23,056 nucleotides of DNA from Bacteroidales bacterium (GTDB taxonomy: Bacteria > Bacteroidota > Bacteroidia > Bacteroidales > WCHB1-69). The DNA lies in NCBI GenBank assembly GCA_023229985.1, contig JALNYF010000037.1, positions 1 through 23,056 of the forward strand, given 5' to 3'. The notes under the pieces were generated by a model. The model saw nothing but the letters and a program-made list of their open reading frames with translations, did no database searches and was not told the origin of the DNA. This document shows, piece by piece, positions 1-7,837 of the stretch. The translations under genes were made by a program, and so were the position numbers. Positions within the stretch are counted from its first letter, which is position 1, and each line of letters begins with the position of its first letter.

Positions 1-1112
1 AGGGTGGTCGCGGTATTTCCGATGTAGTCGTGAACGCCATCGGAATAGGTGTTGCTGACGTATAGTGCGGGAAATCTGCGGACGGATTGTGAAAAGTAAT
101 TGGCAACGGTCAGATGTTTGAGGTCAAAATCGCCGATTTGCAGTTGCAGTCCGCAGCCGCCGTTGTTGCTGATTTGGCAATTTTCGGCGGTAATTTGGCA
201 ATTTCTTGCCAATATGCCCGAGTTATGGGTATTTTTGATGATGCAATTTTTTAGAATGGTTTCGTTGGATAATCGTTCATTGAGTGCTTCCACTTGCAGT
301 CCGATGAAAGCGTTGGTAATGACCACATTTTCGAAAAGATTATTGCGCGTGCCTTCATTAATCCAAATCCGGTCCCATTGTGCGTAATCGGTGTCGTACC
401 AACTACTTAGTTTGTCCCCGCGGAAGACAATCGGTTCATCGGTCGTGCCCGTTGCCTGAATATTGCCGTATCGATATATCCACAAACCTGCGCCGCTATG
501 GAAATAGATTTTAGTTCCAGGCTCAATAATCAGCGTTCCTAAGGAATCCACAGCAGCGTAGCCGCCGTAAATAACGTAGGGTTTGTCGTTGGTCCAAGTA
601 ACTGTTTCGTGCGCGCCGGCGATAATTTTATAGCGAAGTGACCCGCTGCCCGCATTGGCAACAATAAAATTGGCATTTTGTCCATAAGCCAATAAATCAA
701 CATCTTGCGTGCTATTTCCGTTACGGAAGATTATGGAATCGGTAACAATGAACGGGGTATTTTGGTTGTTGGGATTAATGTTTACTTTCACGTGAATGAA
801 GATGCTGTCGTGAGGTGCAATCTCGACACTGGAAAAGTGATGTCCGGCAACGCCATCGACGTTGATGCTGAACAACGATGGCGAGGCACCGGCTAAGTCA
901 ATATTCAATGAGATGGAAAAGTTATGAGGATTTCTGACGGTAAAATTTTGTGTAGTGGAGCCGATAGTCGTAAAAACCGTGTCAAAATTGATGGCTTGTT
1001 TGGAGAATTCCACTTTTGCGTTTTCGTCTACTTCATCTTTCTGACAAGAAAAAGAAAAAAGTGCGGCGAGGCAGACAAGAAGATATAGAAAGTAGAAAAA
1101 TTTGTTTCGCAT
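1..1112 (-). CDS. Surface-type lipoprotein with parallel beta-helix (partial, C-terminus off window)
   Basis: The reading frame is open from an ATG at 1112 down to the left edge, about 370 codons, so the C-terminus is missing. Residues 1-22 are a lipoprotein signal ending in FSFS before Cys23. The next residues, QKDE, resemble the K-(D/E)2 type export signal described for surface lipoproteins of Bacteroidota, so I infer the protein sits on the outer face of the outer membrane. Residues about 33-135 look like an Ig-like beta-sandwich. From about residue 160 short repeated turns rich in N, G and I follow (for example LFENVVITNAFIGLQVEA), as in right-handed parallel beta-helix proteins. No ligand or enzymatic activity can be named. 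It starts 15 bases after the truA stop and looks like the last known gene of the S41-dnaG-truA operon. The fold call is by eye. Confidence 0.8.
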   Translation of the reverse strand, partial: MRNKFFYFLYLLVCLAALFSFSCQKDEVDENAKVEFSKQAINFDTVFTTIGSTTQNFTVRNPHNFSISLNIDLAGASPSLFSINVDGVAGHHFSSVEIAPHDSIFIHVKVNINPNNQNTPFIVTDSIIFRNGNSTQDVDLLAYGQNANFIVANAGSGSLRYKIIAGAHETVTWTNDKPYVIYGGYAAVDSLGTLIIEPGTKIYFHSGAGLWIYRYGNIQATGTTDEPIVFRGDKLSSWYDTDYAQWDRIWINEGTRNNLFENVVITNAFIGLQVEALNERLSNETILKNCIIKNTHNSGILARNCQITAENCQISNNGGCGLQLQIGDFDLKHLTVANYFSQSVRRFPALYVSNTYSDGVHDYIGNTATT

Positions 1113-1127
1113 AATTGTACAATAATA

Positions 1128-1859
1128 TTATATATGGTAACGAACATTTTCCAAAAAAAGTGCATGAGCAGGTACGGATGTGCCGGCTTTACCTCTATCT
1201 TTTTGATTGATAATTTGTTGAAATTCAAGAGGGGTCAATTTCCCTTTTCCGACTTCTAATAATGTTCCGACAATGGCGCGTACCATATTTCTCAAAAATC
1301 GGTCTGCCGTGATGGTAAAGACAAGTTGTGCGTTTTCATTTTGCCAGCGAGCTTCGCTAACGTGGCAGATATTATTGTTTACTTGGGTATGCAACTTGGA
1401 AAAGCTCGTAAAGTCTTCAGTATGTAGCAATAAGTCCGCTGCCTGATTCATTTTTTCAATATTTAATTTTTGATAAATGCGGAATGAAAAATGGAAATTG
1501 AAGGCATCTTTTGAAGTAGAAATATAGTATTTGTAGGTTCTTGATATGGCACTAAATCGGGCGTGCATATCGTTGGCGACGGAAAAAATTTGTTCAATGG
1601 CAATTTCTTTGGGGAGAAAGTTATTGAGTTTATCTGTAAGATTTTGTGAATCAATGTTTTGTTCTGTTTCAAAATGGGCGAAGAATTGTTTGGCGTGTAC
1701 GCCGGTATCGGTTCTGCCGCAGCCGGTAACGGAGATTTCTTCGCGGAGCAACAGGTGCAGTGCATTTTCAATAACTCCTTGTACGGTAGTAAGATTAGGT
1801 TGGATTTGCCAGCCAAAAAAGGGAGAACCGTTGTAAGCCAATTGAATGAAATAGCGCAT
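1128..1859 (-). CDS. truA: tRNA pseudouridine(38-40) synthase TruA
   Basis: This cytoplasmic enzyme converts uridines 38-40 of the tRNA anticodon arm to pseudouridine. At 243 residues it has the usual length. The N-terminus (RYFIQLAYNGSPFFGWQ) and the signature GCGRTDTGVHA are clear, and Asp51 in RTDTGVHA is the expected catalytic aspartate. The C-terminal half carries the family stretch FLRNMVRAIVGTLLEVG. The ATG at 1859 gives the canonical N-terminus and lies 6 bases after the dnaG stop, so the two genes are almost certainly co-transcribed. Nothing in the sequence looks damaged. Confidence 0.97.
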   Translation of the reverse strand: MRYFIQLAYNGSPFFGWQIQPNLTTVQGVIENALHLLLREEISVTGCGRTDTGVHAKQFFAHFETEQNIDSQNLTDKLNNFLPKEIAIEQIFSVANDMHARFSAISRTYKYYISTSKDAFNFHFSFRIYQKLNIEKMNQAADLLLHTEDFTSFSKLHTQVNNNICHVSEARWQNENAQLVFTITADRFLRNMVRAIVGTLLEVGKGKLTPLEFQQIINQKDRGKAGTSVPAHALFLENVRYHI

Positions 1860-1865
1860 AGCAGC

Positions 1866-3839
1866 CTATTTAGGAATAACAATTTTGATTAAATTGGCAA
1901 TTTCTTTTTTGCGATTGCAAATTTCCATCAGTCGTGCCAAAATCTGGTTTTCTATTTGAGGTGGATGTTGATGGGATAATTCTTCCCGAAGAACGTTTTC
2001 TTGTGCAATTAAAATACTGATTTTAAAGTAATTAATCACACTTTCCACCTCTTTGGTAAGGGAATCTTGGCTATTTTTGGTAGATGATGTTTCCAAATCG
2101 AATTTGATTTTCCATTGGGGGCTGTACTCGGGGTCCACATCAATTAAAATGGAGATAGCTAAATCTTGTATCTTTTTATCTTCGTGACGAATAAAAGCAG
2201 CAGCGATATCCTCGGCAATTTCTGCTTGGGCAGCTACTTTTGCATATTCTTCATAAATGGTCTGGTACAGTGGGTTTTGAAAGTGCAGCTCTTCGTTGTG
2301 TAATTCATTGTAAATATATTGGTCAACGCGAATTTGTTCGTAAGAGATTTCATCGTTAAGGTCGGCGCGGGCAACCGTAATTTCGAAGGAGCCATATTGC
2401 AAGATGAGTGAGATTAGGTTCAATTCTGCATTATTAATAAGTTGATTAGCAGGTTGTTGTATGGGTTGTATTAATTTAGGGGAGGGGAGTTCTGTGGGTT
2501 GTTGGGCGGCGGTTGCCGGCTTATTCATTTTTTTCCAAACTAATTTACGGAGTTCCACGTTCAGCATTTCTTCGGAAAGCTGGAACAATTTTGCACACTC
2601 TTTGATATAAAAAGCGCGGGTAATATCATCGCGGACATCAGTGATGGTGGTAAGAATATCTTTAATCATGGCCGACCTTTTTACGGGGTCGTCACCGGCT
2701 TCTTGAGATAAGATCTTGGCTTTAAAGAGAATGAAATTAGTGGCGTTATTGTTAAGGAAGTCCATCAGCTCTGAATCGCGGTGACTTTTAGCAAACGAAT
2801 CGGGGTCTTCGCCGTCGGGCAAAAGGATGACCTTCACGTTCAAACCGGCTTCCACCAATTTGTTGATACCGCGCAAAGAGGCTTTTATACCCGCCAAATC
2901 GCCGTCATAAAGTACGGTGATATTGGGAGTTTGTGCTGCCAGCAGTTTTATTTGCCCGTCTGTGAGTGCTGTACCGGATGAGGCTACTACATTTTCAACG
3001 CCGGCTTCTACCATAGAGAGAACGTCCGTATATCCTTCGACCAAATAGACGTTGTCTTTGGCACGAATGGACTTTTTGGCAAAATAAAAGCCATAGAGGA
3101 TATCGCTTTTATGGTAGATTTCGCTTTCGGGGGAGTTAAAATATTTTGCAATATTATCACTTTTTTTCAAAACTCTTCCTCCGAAGCCGACCGTTTTCCC
3201 TAATGTATTGTGTATCGGGAAGATCACACGACCTCGGTAAAAATCGAAGAGCTTGTCGTTTTCAGTTTTTTTGGTCAAGCCGGTTTGAAGGAGGTAGTCT
3301 AATTTATAGCCGTTTTTCAGGGCTTCTTGTGTAAAGCTGTCCCAAGCTGCGGGACAGTATCCTAATTTAAACTTTTTGATGATTGCTTCATTAAAACCGC
3401 GTTCTTTGAAGTAGGTTAATCCGATATTTTGTCCTTCTTCAGTATTGAAAAGTTGATCAATGAAGTATTTTTCTGCGAAAGAATTAACAACATAGAGGCT
3501 TTCACGTTCATTATTGGCAGCTATTTCTTCCGCGCTCAATTCTGTTTTGTCTTCTTCGATGGGGATATTGTATTTTGCTGCCAAGTAGCGCAACGCTTCG
3601 GGGTAACTGATTTTCTCATGCTCCATCAAAAAATGGACGGCATTGCCGGCGGTGTCGCAAACGAAGCATTTAAAGATCCCTAATCGCGGTGTAACATACA
3701 TAGACGGATTCTTATCATCATGAAACGGGCAGATACCCACCCAGTTTTGTCCCTTTTTTTTAAGTGGGACAAAGTCGCCAACCACCTCTTCAATCTTTGC
3801 AGCTAAGAATATTTCGTCTATCGTTTTTTTAGAAATCAT
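1866..3839 (-). CDS. dnaG: DNA primase DnaG
   Basis: Primase makes the RNA primers for chromosome replication and works with the replicative helicase. At 657 residues it has family-typical length. The CHC2 zinc-binding module is at the N-terminus, with Cys37, His40, Cys58 and Cys61 as ligands. The RNA polymerase-like N-terminal part of the core is seen around residues 200-224 (YRGRVIFPIHN, GFGGRVL). The TOPRIM fold follows, with Glu268 in VEGYTD and the metal-binding Asp312 and Asp314 in YDGDLAG. The last 200 or so residues are the less conserved helicase-interacting domain. The start codon shares one base with the stop of the upstream S41 protease (TAATG), which suggests translational coupling. 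It is followed closely by truA. Confidence 0.98.
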   Translation of the reverse strand: MISKKTIDEIFLAAKIEEVVGDFVPLKKKGQNWVGICPFHDDKNPSMYVTPRLGIFKCFVCDTAGNAVHFLMEHEKISYPEALRYLAAKYNIPIEEDKTELSAEEIAANNERESLYVVNSFAEKYFIDQLFNTEEGQNIGLTYFKERGFNEAIIKKFKLGYCPAAWDSFTQEALKNGYKLDYLLQTGLTKKTENDKLFDFYRGRVIFPIHNTLGKTVGFGGRVLKKSDNIAKYFNSPESEIYHKSDILYGFYFAKKSIRAKDNVYLVEGYTDVLSMVEAGVENVVASSGTALTDGQIKLLAAQTPNITVLYDGDLAGIKASLRGINKLVEAGLNVKVILLPDGEDPDSFAKSHRDSELMDFLNNNATNFILFKAKILSQEAGDDPVKRSAMIKDILTTITDVRDDITRAFYIKECAKLFQLSEEMLNVELRKLVWKKMNKPATAAQQPTELPSPKLIQPIQQPANQLINNAELNLISLILQYGSFEITVARADLNDEISYEQIRVDQYIYNELHNEELHFQNPLYQTIYEEYAKVAAQAEIAEDIAAAFIRHEDKKIQDLAISILIDVDPEYSPQWKIKFDLETSSTKNSQDSLTKEVESVINYFKISILIAQENVLREELSHQHPPQIENQILARLMEICNRKKEIANLIKIVIPK

Positions 3840-5602
3840 TAATCGGAAATTTTGAGGCGTTTAAACATCTTATTATCGTGCATGGTTTTGCAGGCTTGTT
3901 GGAAAGTCTCATCATTCATGAGGATAATTTGATAAGCATCACCGTAGGAATAGAGGTTACGGGCAATTTCAAAAGACAAATACTCTTTAATAAATTCTGG
4001 TGCTTTATCCATATTTTTGAGTTTAACACTTTCATTATAAGATTCAGTGATAAAATTTTGAATCATAGTATCGAGTTTATCCATCTGTTGCAGGTCGGAG
4101 AGGGAGCGGTAGAGAGAATCCAATTCTTCTTTCTTATTTTTTACAAATATTTCCATTCGTTGAGAGAATAAAAAAGAAGTTGTATCCGTAATACCTTGAT
4201 TTTTTGCATAGCTCAATAAATCTTGATACATGGCGTCATCAATGGTGAAATTAGCTCTAAAATCTTGAATAGTAGGATATTTAGCTTTTAGTTCGTCGCG
4301 GTGCGAGGACATATAATCCATAGTATAGCCGCTAACGATTGCTTTTCTAACTAATTCGTTGTAAAAAGTGGAGTATTTGGAGGTATCATATGGGATAAAG
4401 ATGTCGGGCATAATGCCGCCGCCACCATATACCGTTTTTCCGTGCGGGGTAGTGAATTTCAGGGAATCGGGAAACGAGATGCTGTCGGGGGTGAGATACT
4501 CACCGTGTTTATAGCGGTTTGCCAAATCTTTTGAGTAGCTGTCGTTGTCGGTGTATGGTTTTTGAATACATCTTCCGGTTGGGGTATAATAATGGGAAAT
4601 TGTCAATCTGATTTCTGAGCCATCGTTGAGGCGTATTGGTTTTTGCACCAATCCTTTTCCAAAGGTGCGACGTCCCATAATAATACCTCTGTCCCAATCT
4701 TGAATGGCACCCGAAACAATTTCGCTGGCAGAGGCAGAATACTCATCTACCAAAACAATCAGTTTCCCTTTTTCAAAATTATCGCCGCTGTGAGACATGC
4801 GACGTTCGCCGGTTTTCCTAAAATTATCAGTATAAACAATAATTCTGTCGCCTTTTATAAACTCATCAGCAATACGAAAAGCAACTTCGAGGTAGCCGCC
4901 GCCGTTTCCGCGTAAGTCAAAAATTAAATCTTCCATTCCTTGCGCTTTTAATTTATTCAAGGCATCGAAAAATTCTCTCGGGGAAGTTTGCGCAAATCTT
5001 TCCAGGCGAATATATCCGGTTTTATCATCAACCATAAAAGAGACGTTAATGCTATACATTGGAATTTTATCGCGGGTAATTGAAAATTCCAGTAGTTTAT
5101 CACTTTTCCCGCGCTTAATCCAAACCTTCACTACACTGCCTTTTTTTCCGCGAAGATGGTCACGGACCCAATTATTATTAATTTTTGGACCACACGCAAC
5201 GGCGGTATCGACTTTCACAATTTTATCGCCGGCCATTATCCCCACTTTCTCAGACGGTCCGTTGATGATCACTTCTATAATATTAATAGTATCTTTAATA
5301 AGTTGAAAGGTGACCCCAATTCCTTCAAATTCTCCTTTCAACGGCTCACTTGTTAGTTGAACATCTTTTTTGGCAATGTAGGAAGAGTGGGGGTCCAATG
5401 TCTCCATCATCTCTATGATGCCTTTCTCTACCAAGTTGTTAAAATCGACCGTATCTACATACATATCGTTCATGTAACGGAGGAACTGATTCATTTTGTT
5501 GTTGTTCAAAGAGTAACTCGGATTGATCTGTGCATAAGATGTGCTGCAAATAATAACAAATAATGCACTGATTAATAGTCCTTTAAAATATTTCATTTTC
5601 AT
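3839..5602 (-). CDS. S41 family C-terminal processing peptidase (PDZ protease)
   Basis: A secreted or periplasmic serine protease of the CtpA/Tsp family. Residues 1-24 form a signal peptide ending in TSYA. A PDZ domain spans roughly 75-170 (GIGVTFQ, MAGDKIVKVD). The catalytic core follows, with RGNGGGYL, the serine in SASASE (Ser291) and the lysine in TFGKG (Lys316); their 25-residue spacing matches E. coli Tsp. The product is 587 residues, with about 200 residues after the core of unknown role. A TAnnTTTG promoter lies about 40 bases upstream, so this is the first gene of the operon leading into dnaG. A second ATG two codons downstream (5596) is an equally possible start. Its substrate cannot be deduced; these proteases trim or degrade envelope proteins. 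Confidence 0.95.
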   Translation of the reverse strand: MKMKYFKGLLISALFVIICSTSYAQINPSYSLNNNKMNQFLRYMNDMYVDTVDFNNLVEKGIIEMMETLDPHSSYIAKKDVQLTSEPLKGEFEGIGVTFQLIKDTINIIEVIINGPSEKVGIMAGDKIVKVDTAVACGPKINNNWVRDHLRGKKGSVVKVWIKRGKSDKLLEFSITRDKIPMYSINVSFMVDDKTGYIRLERFAQTSPREFFDALNKLKAQGMEDLIFDLRGNGGGYLEVAFRIADEFIKGDRIIVYTDNFRKTGERRMSHSGDNFEKGKLIVLVDEYSASASEIVSGAIQDWDRGIIMGRRTFGKGLVQKPIRLNDGSEIRLTISHYYTPTGRCIQKPYTDNDSYSKDLANRYKHGEYLTPDSISFPDSLKFTTPHGKTVYGGGGIMPDIFIPYDTSKYSTFYNELVRKAIVSGYTMDYMSSHRDELKAKYPTIQDFRANFTIDDAMYQDLLSYAKNQGITDTTSFLFSQRMEIFVKNKKEELDSLYRSLSDLQQMDKLDTMIQNFITESYNESVKLKNMDKAPEFIKEYLSFEIARNLYSYGDAYQIILMNDETFQQACKTMHDNKMFKRLKISD

Positions 5603-5638
5603 AATTGATATAATATTATTAGTGTTTGGTCAAGCGTG

Positions 5639-5646
5639 CAAAGTTA
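5639..5646 (-). promoter_or_regulatory. -7 promoter element for the S41 protease-dnaG-truA operon
   Basis: On the minus strand the sequence TAACTTTG is an exact match to the Bacteroidetes -7 consensus TAnnTTTG. Transcription would start near 5632, giving a leader of about 30 bases before the ATG at 5602. I see no clear -33 TTTG at the proper distance. Confidence 0.6.
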
Positions 5647-5754
5647 TAATATTTTTTAAAGAAAATTTCGCTTTTCAGTTATATTTTTTTATTTTCTTAA
5701 AAGGAAAATAAGGGTGTTGTTATCATGAAATTAAAAAAAAATTTTACGACAGTG

Positions 5755-5783
5755 TTTGGTATTAAAAAAAAAGTGTATTTTTG
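5755..5783 (+). promoter_or_regulatory. Promoter of rho (-33 TTTG, -7 TATTTTTG)
   Basis: TTTG at 5755-5758 and TATTTTTG at 5776-5783 are separated by 17 bases, close to the Bacteroidetes vegetative promoter pattern. The expected start of transcription is about 5788-5790, so the rho mRNA has a leader of some 85 bases. The position also rules out the upstream TTG at 5781 as a start codon, because it lies inside the -7 box. Confidence 0.72.
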
Positions 5784-5787
5784 CTGC

Positions 5788-5810
5788 GAATTTCAACACC
5801 ACCGAAATTC
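5788..5810 (+). promoter_or_regulatory. Inverted repeat at the predicted 5' end of the rho mRNA
   Basis: GAATTTC at 5788-5794 and GAAATTC at 5804-5810 are perfect 7-base complements around a 9-base C-rich loop (AACACCACC). The left arm begins where transcription is predicted to begin, so the mRNA would start with a hairpin. It could stabilise the transcript or take part in control of rho. It could also be chance. No function is shown. Confidence 0.4.
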
Positions 5811-5873
5811 ATCAATTTAAGCCCTATTTTTAGTGTTTCACAATTAACTTTTTACAATATATTATTATTATTT

Positions 5874-7778
5874 ATGTTTAATTCAGAAGAGAAGAAAGCT
5901 AAACGCAAACGAATTAGTGTGCCGGATCAAGCACCGGTTGCTACTTCCAATAAAAAGAAAATAAACTCCTTGATGAATGCTGTAGAAGCAGCGCAACAAG
6001 AAATTGTTGCTGATGATGATACTGCTAATTCTACTCCGTCTATCAACCATAGCGATTCAATTTCTGTTCAGGATTCAAATATTATTACAGATATTATTTT
6101 AGATGATATTCCTGTTTCCGATGCAGCCGCCACTGAGCCGGCTGAAACCCTCTATACGCCAGTTGTTGCGGAAGAAACATCCGTTGAAGAACCTAAACGC
6201 AAATCTCGAAGCTCAAAACGTAGAGAATTGGGTGCCGGCGACTTGTTTGCCATTCCACTTGACGTGCAGTTAGATTCACCGGAACAACAACTTGCAGAGG
6301 CGATTGACAGAATGCAATTTGGTGAATTACAAGAGAATAAACCTCAAATTCCTATTCCATTAAAATCATTGAGCGCAAAAAAGGGAAAAATTGTCGATTC
6401 GCCTGAAATCTGCGACGAGATGTGCTTGGACTTGGATAAAGTCAATGATTTGATAATTGATGACAATACTTTCGGATTGGGAGATGACGAACCCGATGAA
6501 CCATTGATTGATGAAACCGCACTTAATGAATCAGTTGTGTCCGACGAGATGATTCCTGATATTGAAATTCCCGAAATCGTGATTCCTGAAACCGATATTA
6601 AAGAACTGAACAAGGTAGAACAAGTAGCTGCCGAACAAAGCAAATTGGTGGAAAATTCAAAATATGAGGGTTACGTGATAGCAGAGGGCGTTTTGGAAAT
6701 TACCGGCGACGCTTGCGGCTTTTTAAGATCTTCTGATTATAATTACCTGAACTCCCCCGATGATATTTATGTATCTATGTCGCAAATTAAATTGTTCGGA
6801 CTGAAAAGTGGTGACACGGTTCAGGGTTTGATTCGCCCCCCAAAAGAAGGAGAGAAATATTTTCCGCTTACCAAAATTGAAAAAATAAACGGTCTTTCTC
6901 CCGAGCAAATTCGCGACAGAATACCCTTTGAGTTCTTAACTCCGATGTTTCCTAATGAAAAAATTAACCTTGCCGGTCGCTCCGGTGATGATATTTCTAC
7001 CCGCGTCATTGACCTGTTCGCTCCCATCGGTAAAGGACAACGTGGCTTGATTGTTGCTCAACCCAAAACCGGAAAAACCGTTTTGTTGAAAGATATTGCC
7101 AATGCCATTGCCACCAATCATCCTGAAATTTACCTCATTGTTTTATTGGTTGATGAACGACCGGAAGAGGTAACCGACATGCAACGCGAAGTGAAGGCAG
7201 AAGTGATCTCCTCTACTTTTGATGAACCGGCAGAGCGTCACGTGAGAATCGCCAATATTGTTCTCGAAAAAGCCAAACGAATGGTAGAATGTGGCCACGA
7301 TGTTTGTATTTTGTTGGATTCCATTACTCGATTGGCACGCGCCTTTAATACGATTTGTCCCGCTTCCGGCAAAGTTCTTTCCGGCGGTGTGGAAGCCAAT
7401 GCCTTGCAAAAACCCAAACGCTTCTTCGGTGCAGCACGTAATATTGAAAATGGAGGCTCACTTACTATTATTTCTACCGCTTTGATAGATACCGGTTCCC
7501 GCATGGACGAAGTCATCTTCGAAGAATTTAAAGGTACCGGCAATATGGAACTTCAACTCGATAGAAAATTGTCAAATAAACGCATTTATCCGGCTGTCGA
7601 TATCGTTGCCTCAAGTACCCGTCGCGACGACCTCCTCCAAACACCCTATATCCTCCAAAAAGTTTGGGGATTGCGAAATCACTTGGCAGATATGACTACT
7701 TTGGAAGCGATGCAGTTTGTGAAAGAAAAAATGCACGAATCTAAAACGAACGAGGAATTTCTCGCTGCCATGAACTAA
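5874..7778 (+). CDS. rho: Transcription termination factor Rho with long acidic N-terminal region
   Basis: Rho is a hexameric RNA-dependent ATPase that ends transcription. The start chosen is the ATG at 5874, giving 634 residues, because the possible TTG at 5781 lies in the promoter. Residues 1-30 are basic. Residues 40-262 are low in complexity and mostly acidic, with many D, E, P and I residues, and I cannot find the usual Rho_N helical module there. The RNA-binding cold-shock-like domain spans about 265-340 (GVLEITGDACGFLR). The ATPase core follows, with the P-loop QPKTGKT ending at residue 402, Walker B around ILLDSITRLARA, the Q-loop LSGGVE and the conserved FFGAARNIENGGSLTI. The core matches E. 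coli Rho almost residue for residue. It heads the rho-M3 peptidase-fabG run. Confidence 0.97.
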   Translation: MFNSEEKKAKRKRISVPDQAPVATSNKKKINSLMNAVEAAQQEIVADDDTANSTPSINHSDSISVQDSNIITDIILDDIPVSDAAATEPAETLYTPVVAEETSVEEPKRKSRSSKRRELGAGDLFAIPLDVQLDSPEQQLAEAIDRMQFGELQENKPQIPIPLKSLSAKKGKIVDSPEICDEMCLDLDKVNDLIIDDNTFGLGDDEPDEPLIDETALNESVVSDEMIPDIEIPEIVIPETDIKELNKVEQVAAEQSKLVENSKYEGYVIAEGVLEITGDACGFLRSSDYNYLNSPDDIYVSMSQIKLFGLKSGDTVQGLIRPPKEGEKYFPLTKIEKINGLSPEQIRDRIPFEFLTPMFPNEKINLAGRSGDDISTRVIDLFAPIGKGQRGLIVAQPKTGKTVLLKDIANAIATNHPEIYLIVLLVDERPEEVTDMQREVKAEVISSTFDEPAERHVRIANIVLEKAKRMVECGHDVCILLDSITRLARAFNTICPASGKVLSGGVEANALQKPKRFFGAARNIENGGSLTIISTALIDTGSRMDEVIFEEFKGTGNMELQLDRKLSNKRIYPAVDIVASSTRRDDLLQTPYILQKVWGLRNHLADMTTLEAMQFVKEKMHESKTNEEFLAAMN

Positions 7779-7837
7779 TCAAGTATCGATGAATCTGAAT
7801 ATTTCCAATATTATTTTTTAATTATAATCAACAGTTT

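Noticed and set aside
1463..1882. Minus-strand 139-codon frame across truA
   Set aside because: It overlaps truA in another frame on the same strand; truA carries clear conserved motifs.
5781..5873. N-terminal extension of rho from a TTG
   Set aside because: The TTG lies in the -7 box TATTTTTG, so it would not be transcribed; the hydrophobic extension does not belong to Rho.
7779..7837. Terminator between rho and the M3 peptidase (AATATT-TCC-AATATT then T-run)
   Set aside because: The stem is six A-T pairs only and self-complementary; too weak to call, so read-through is assumed.
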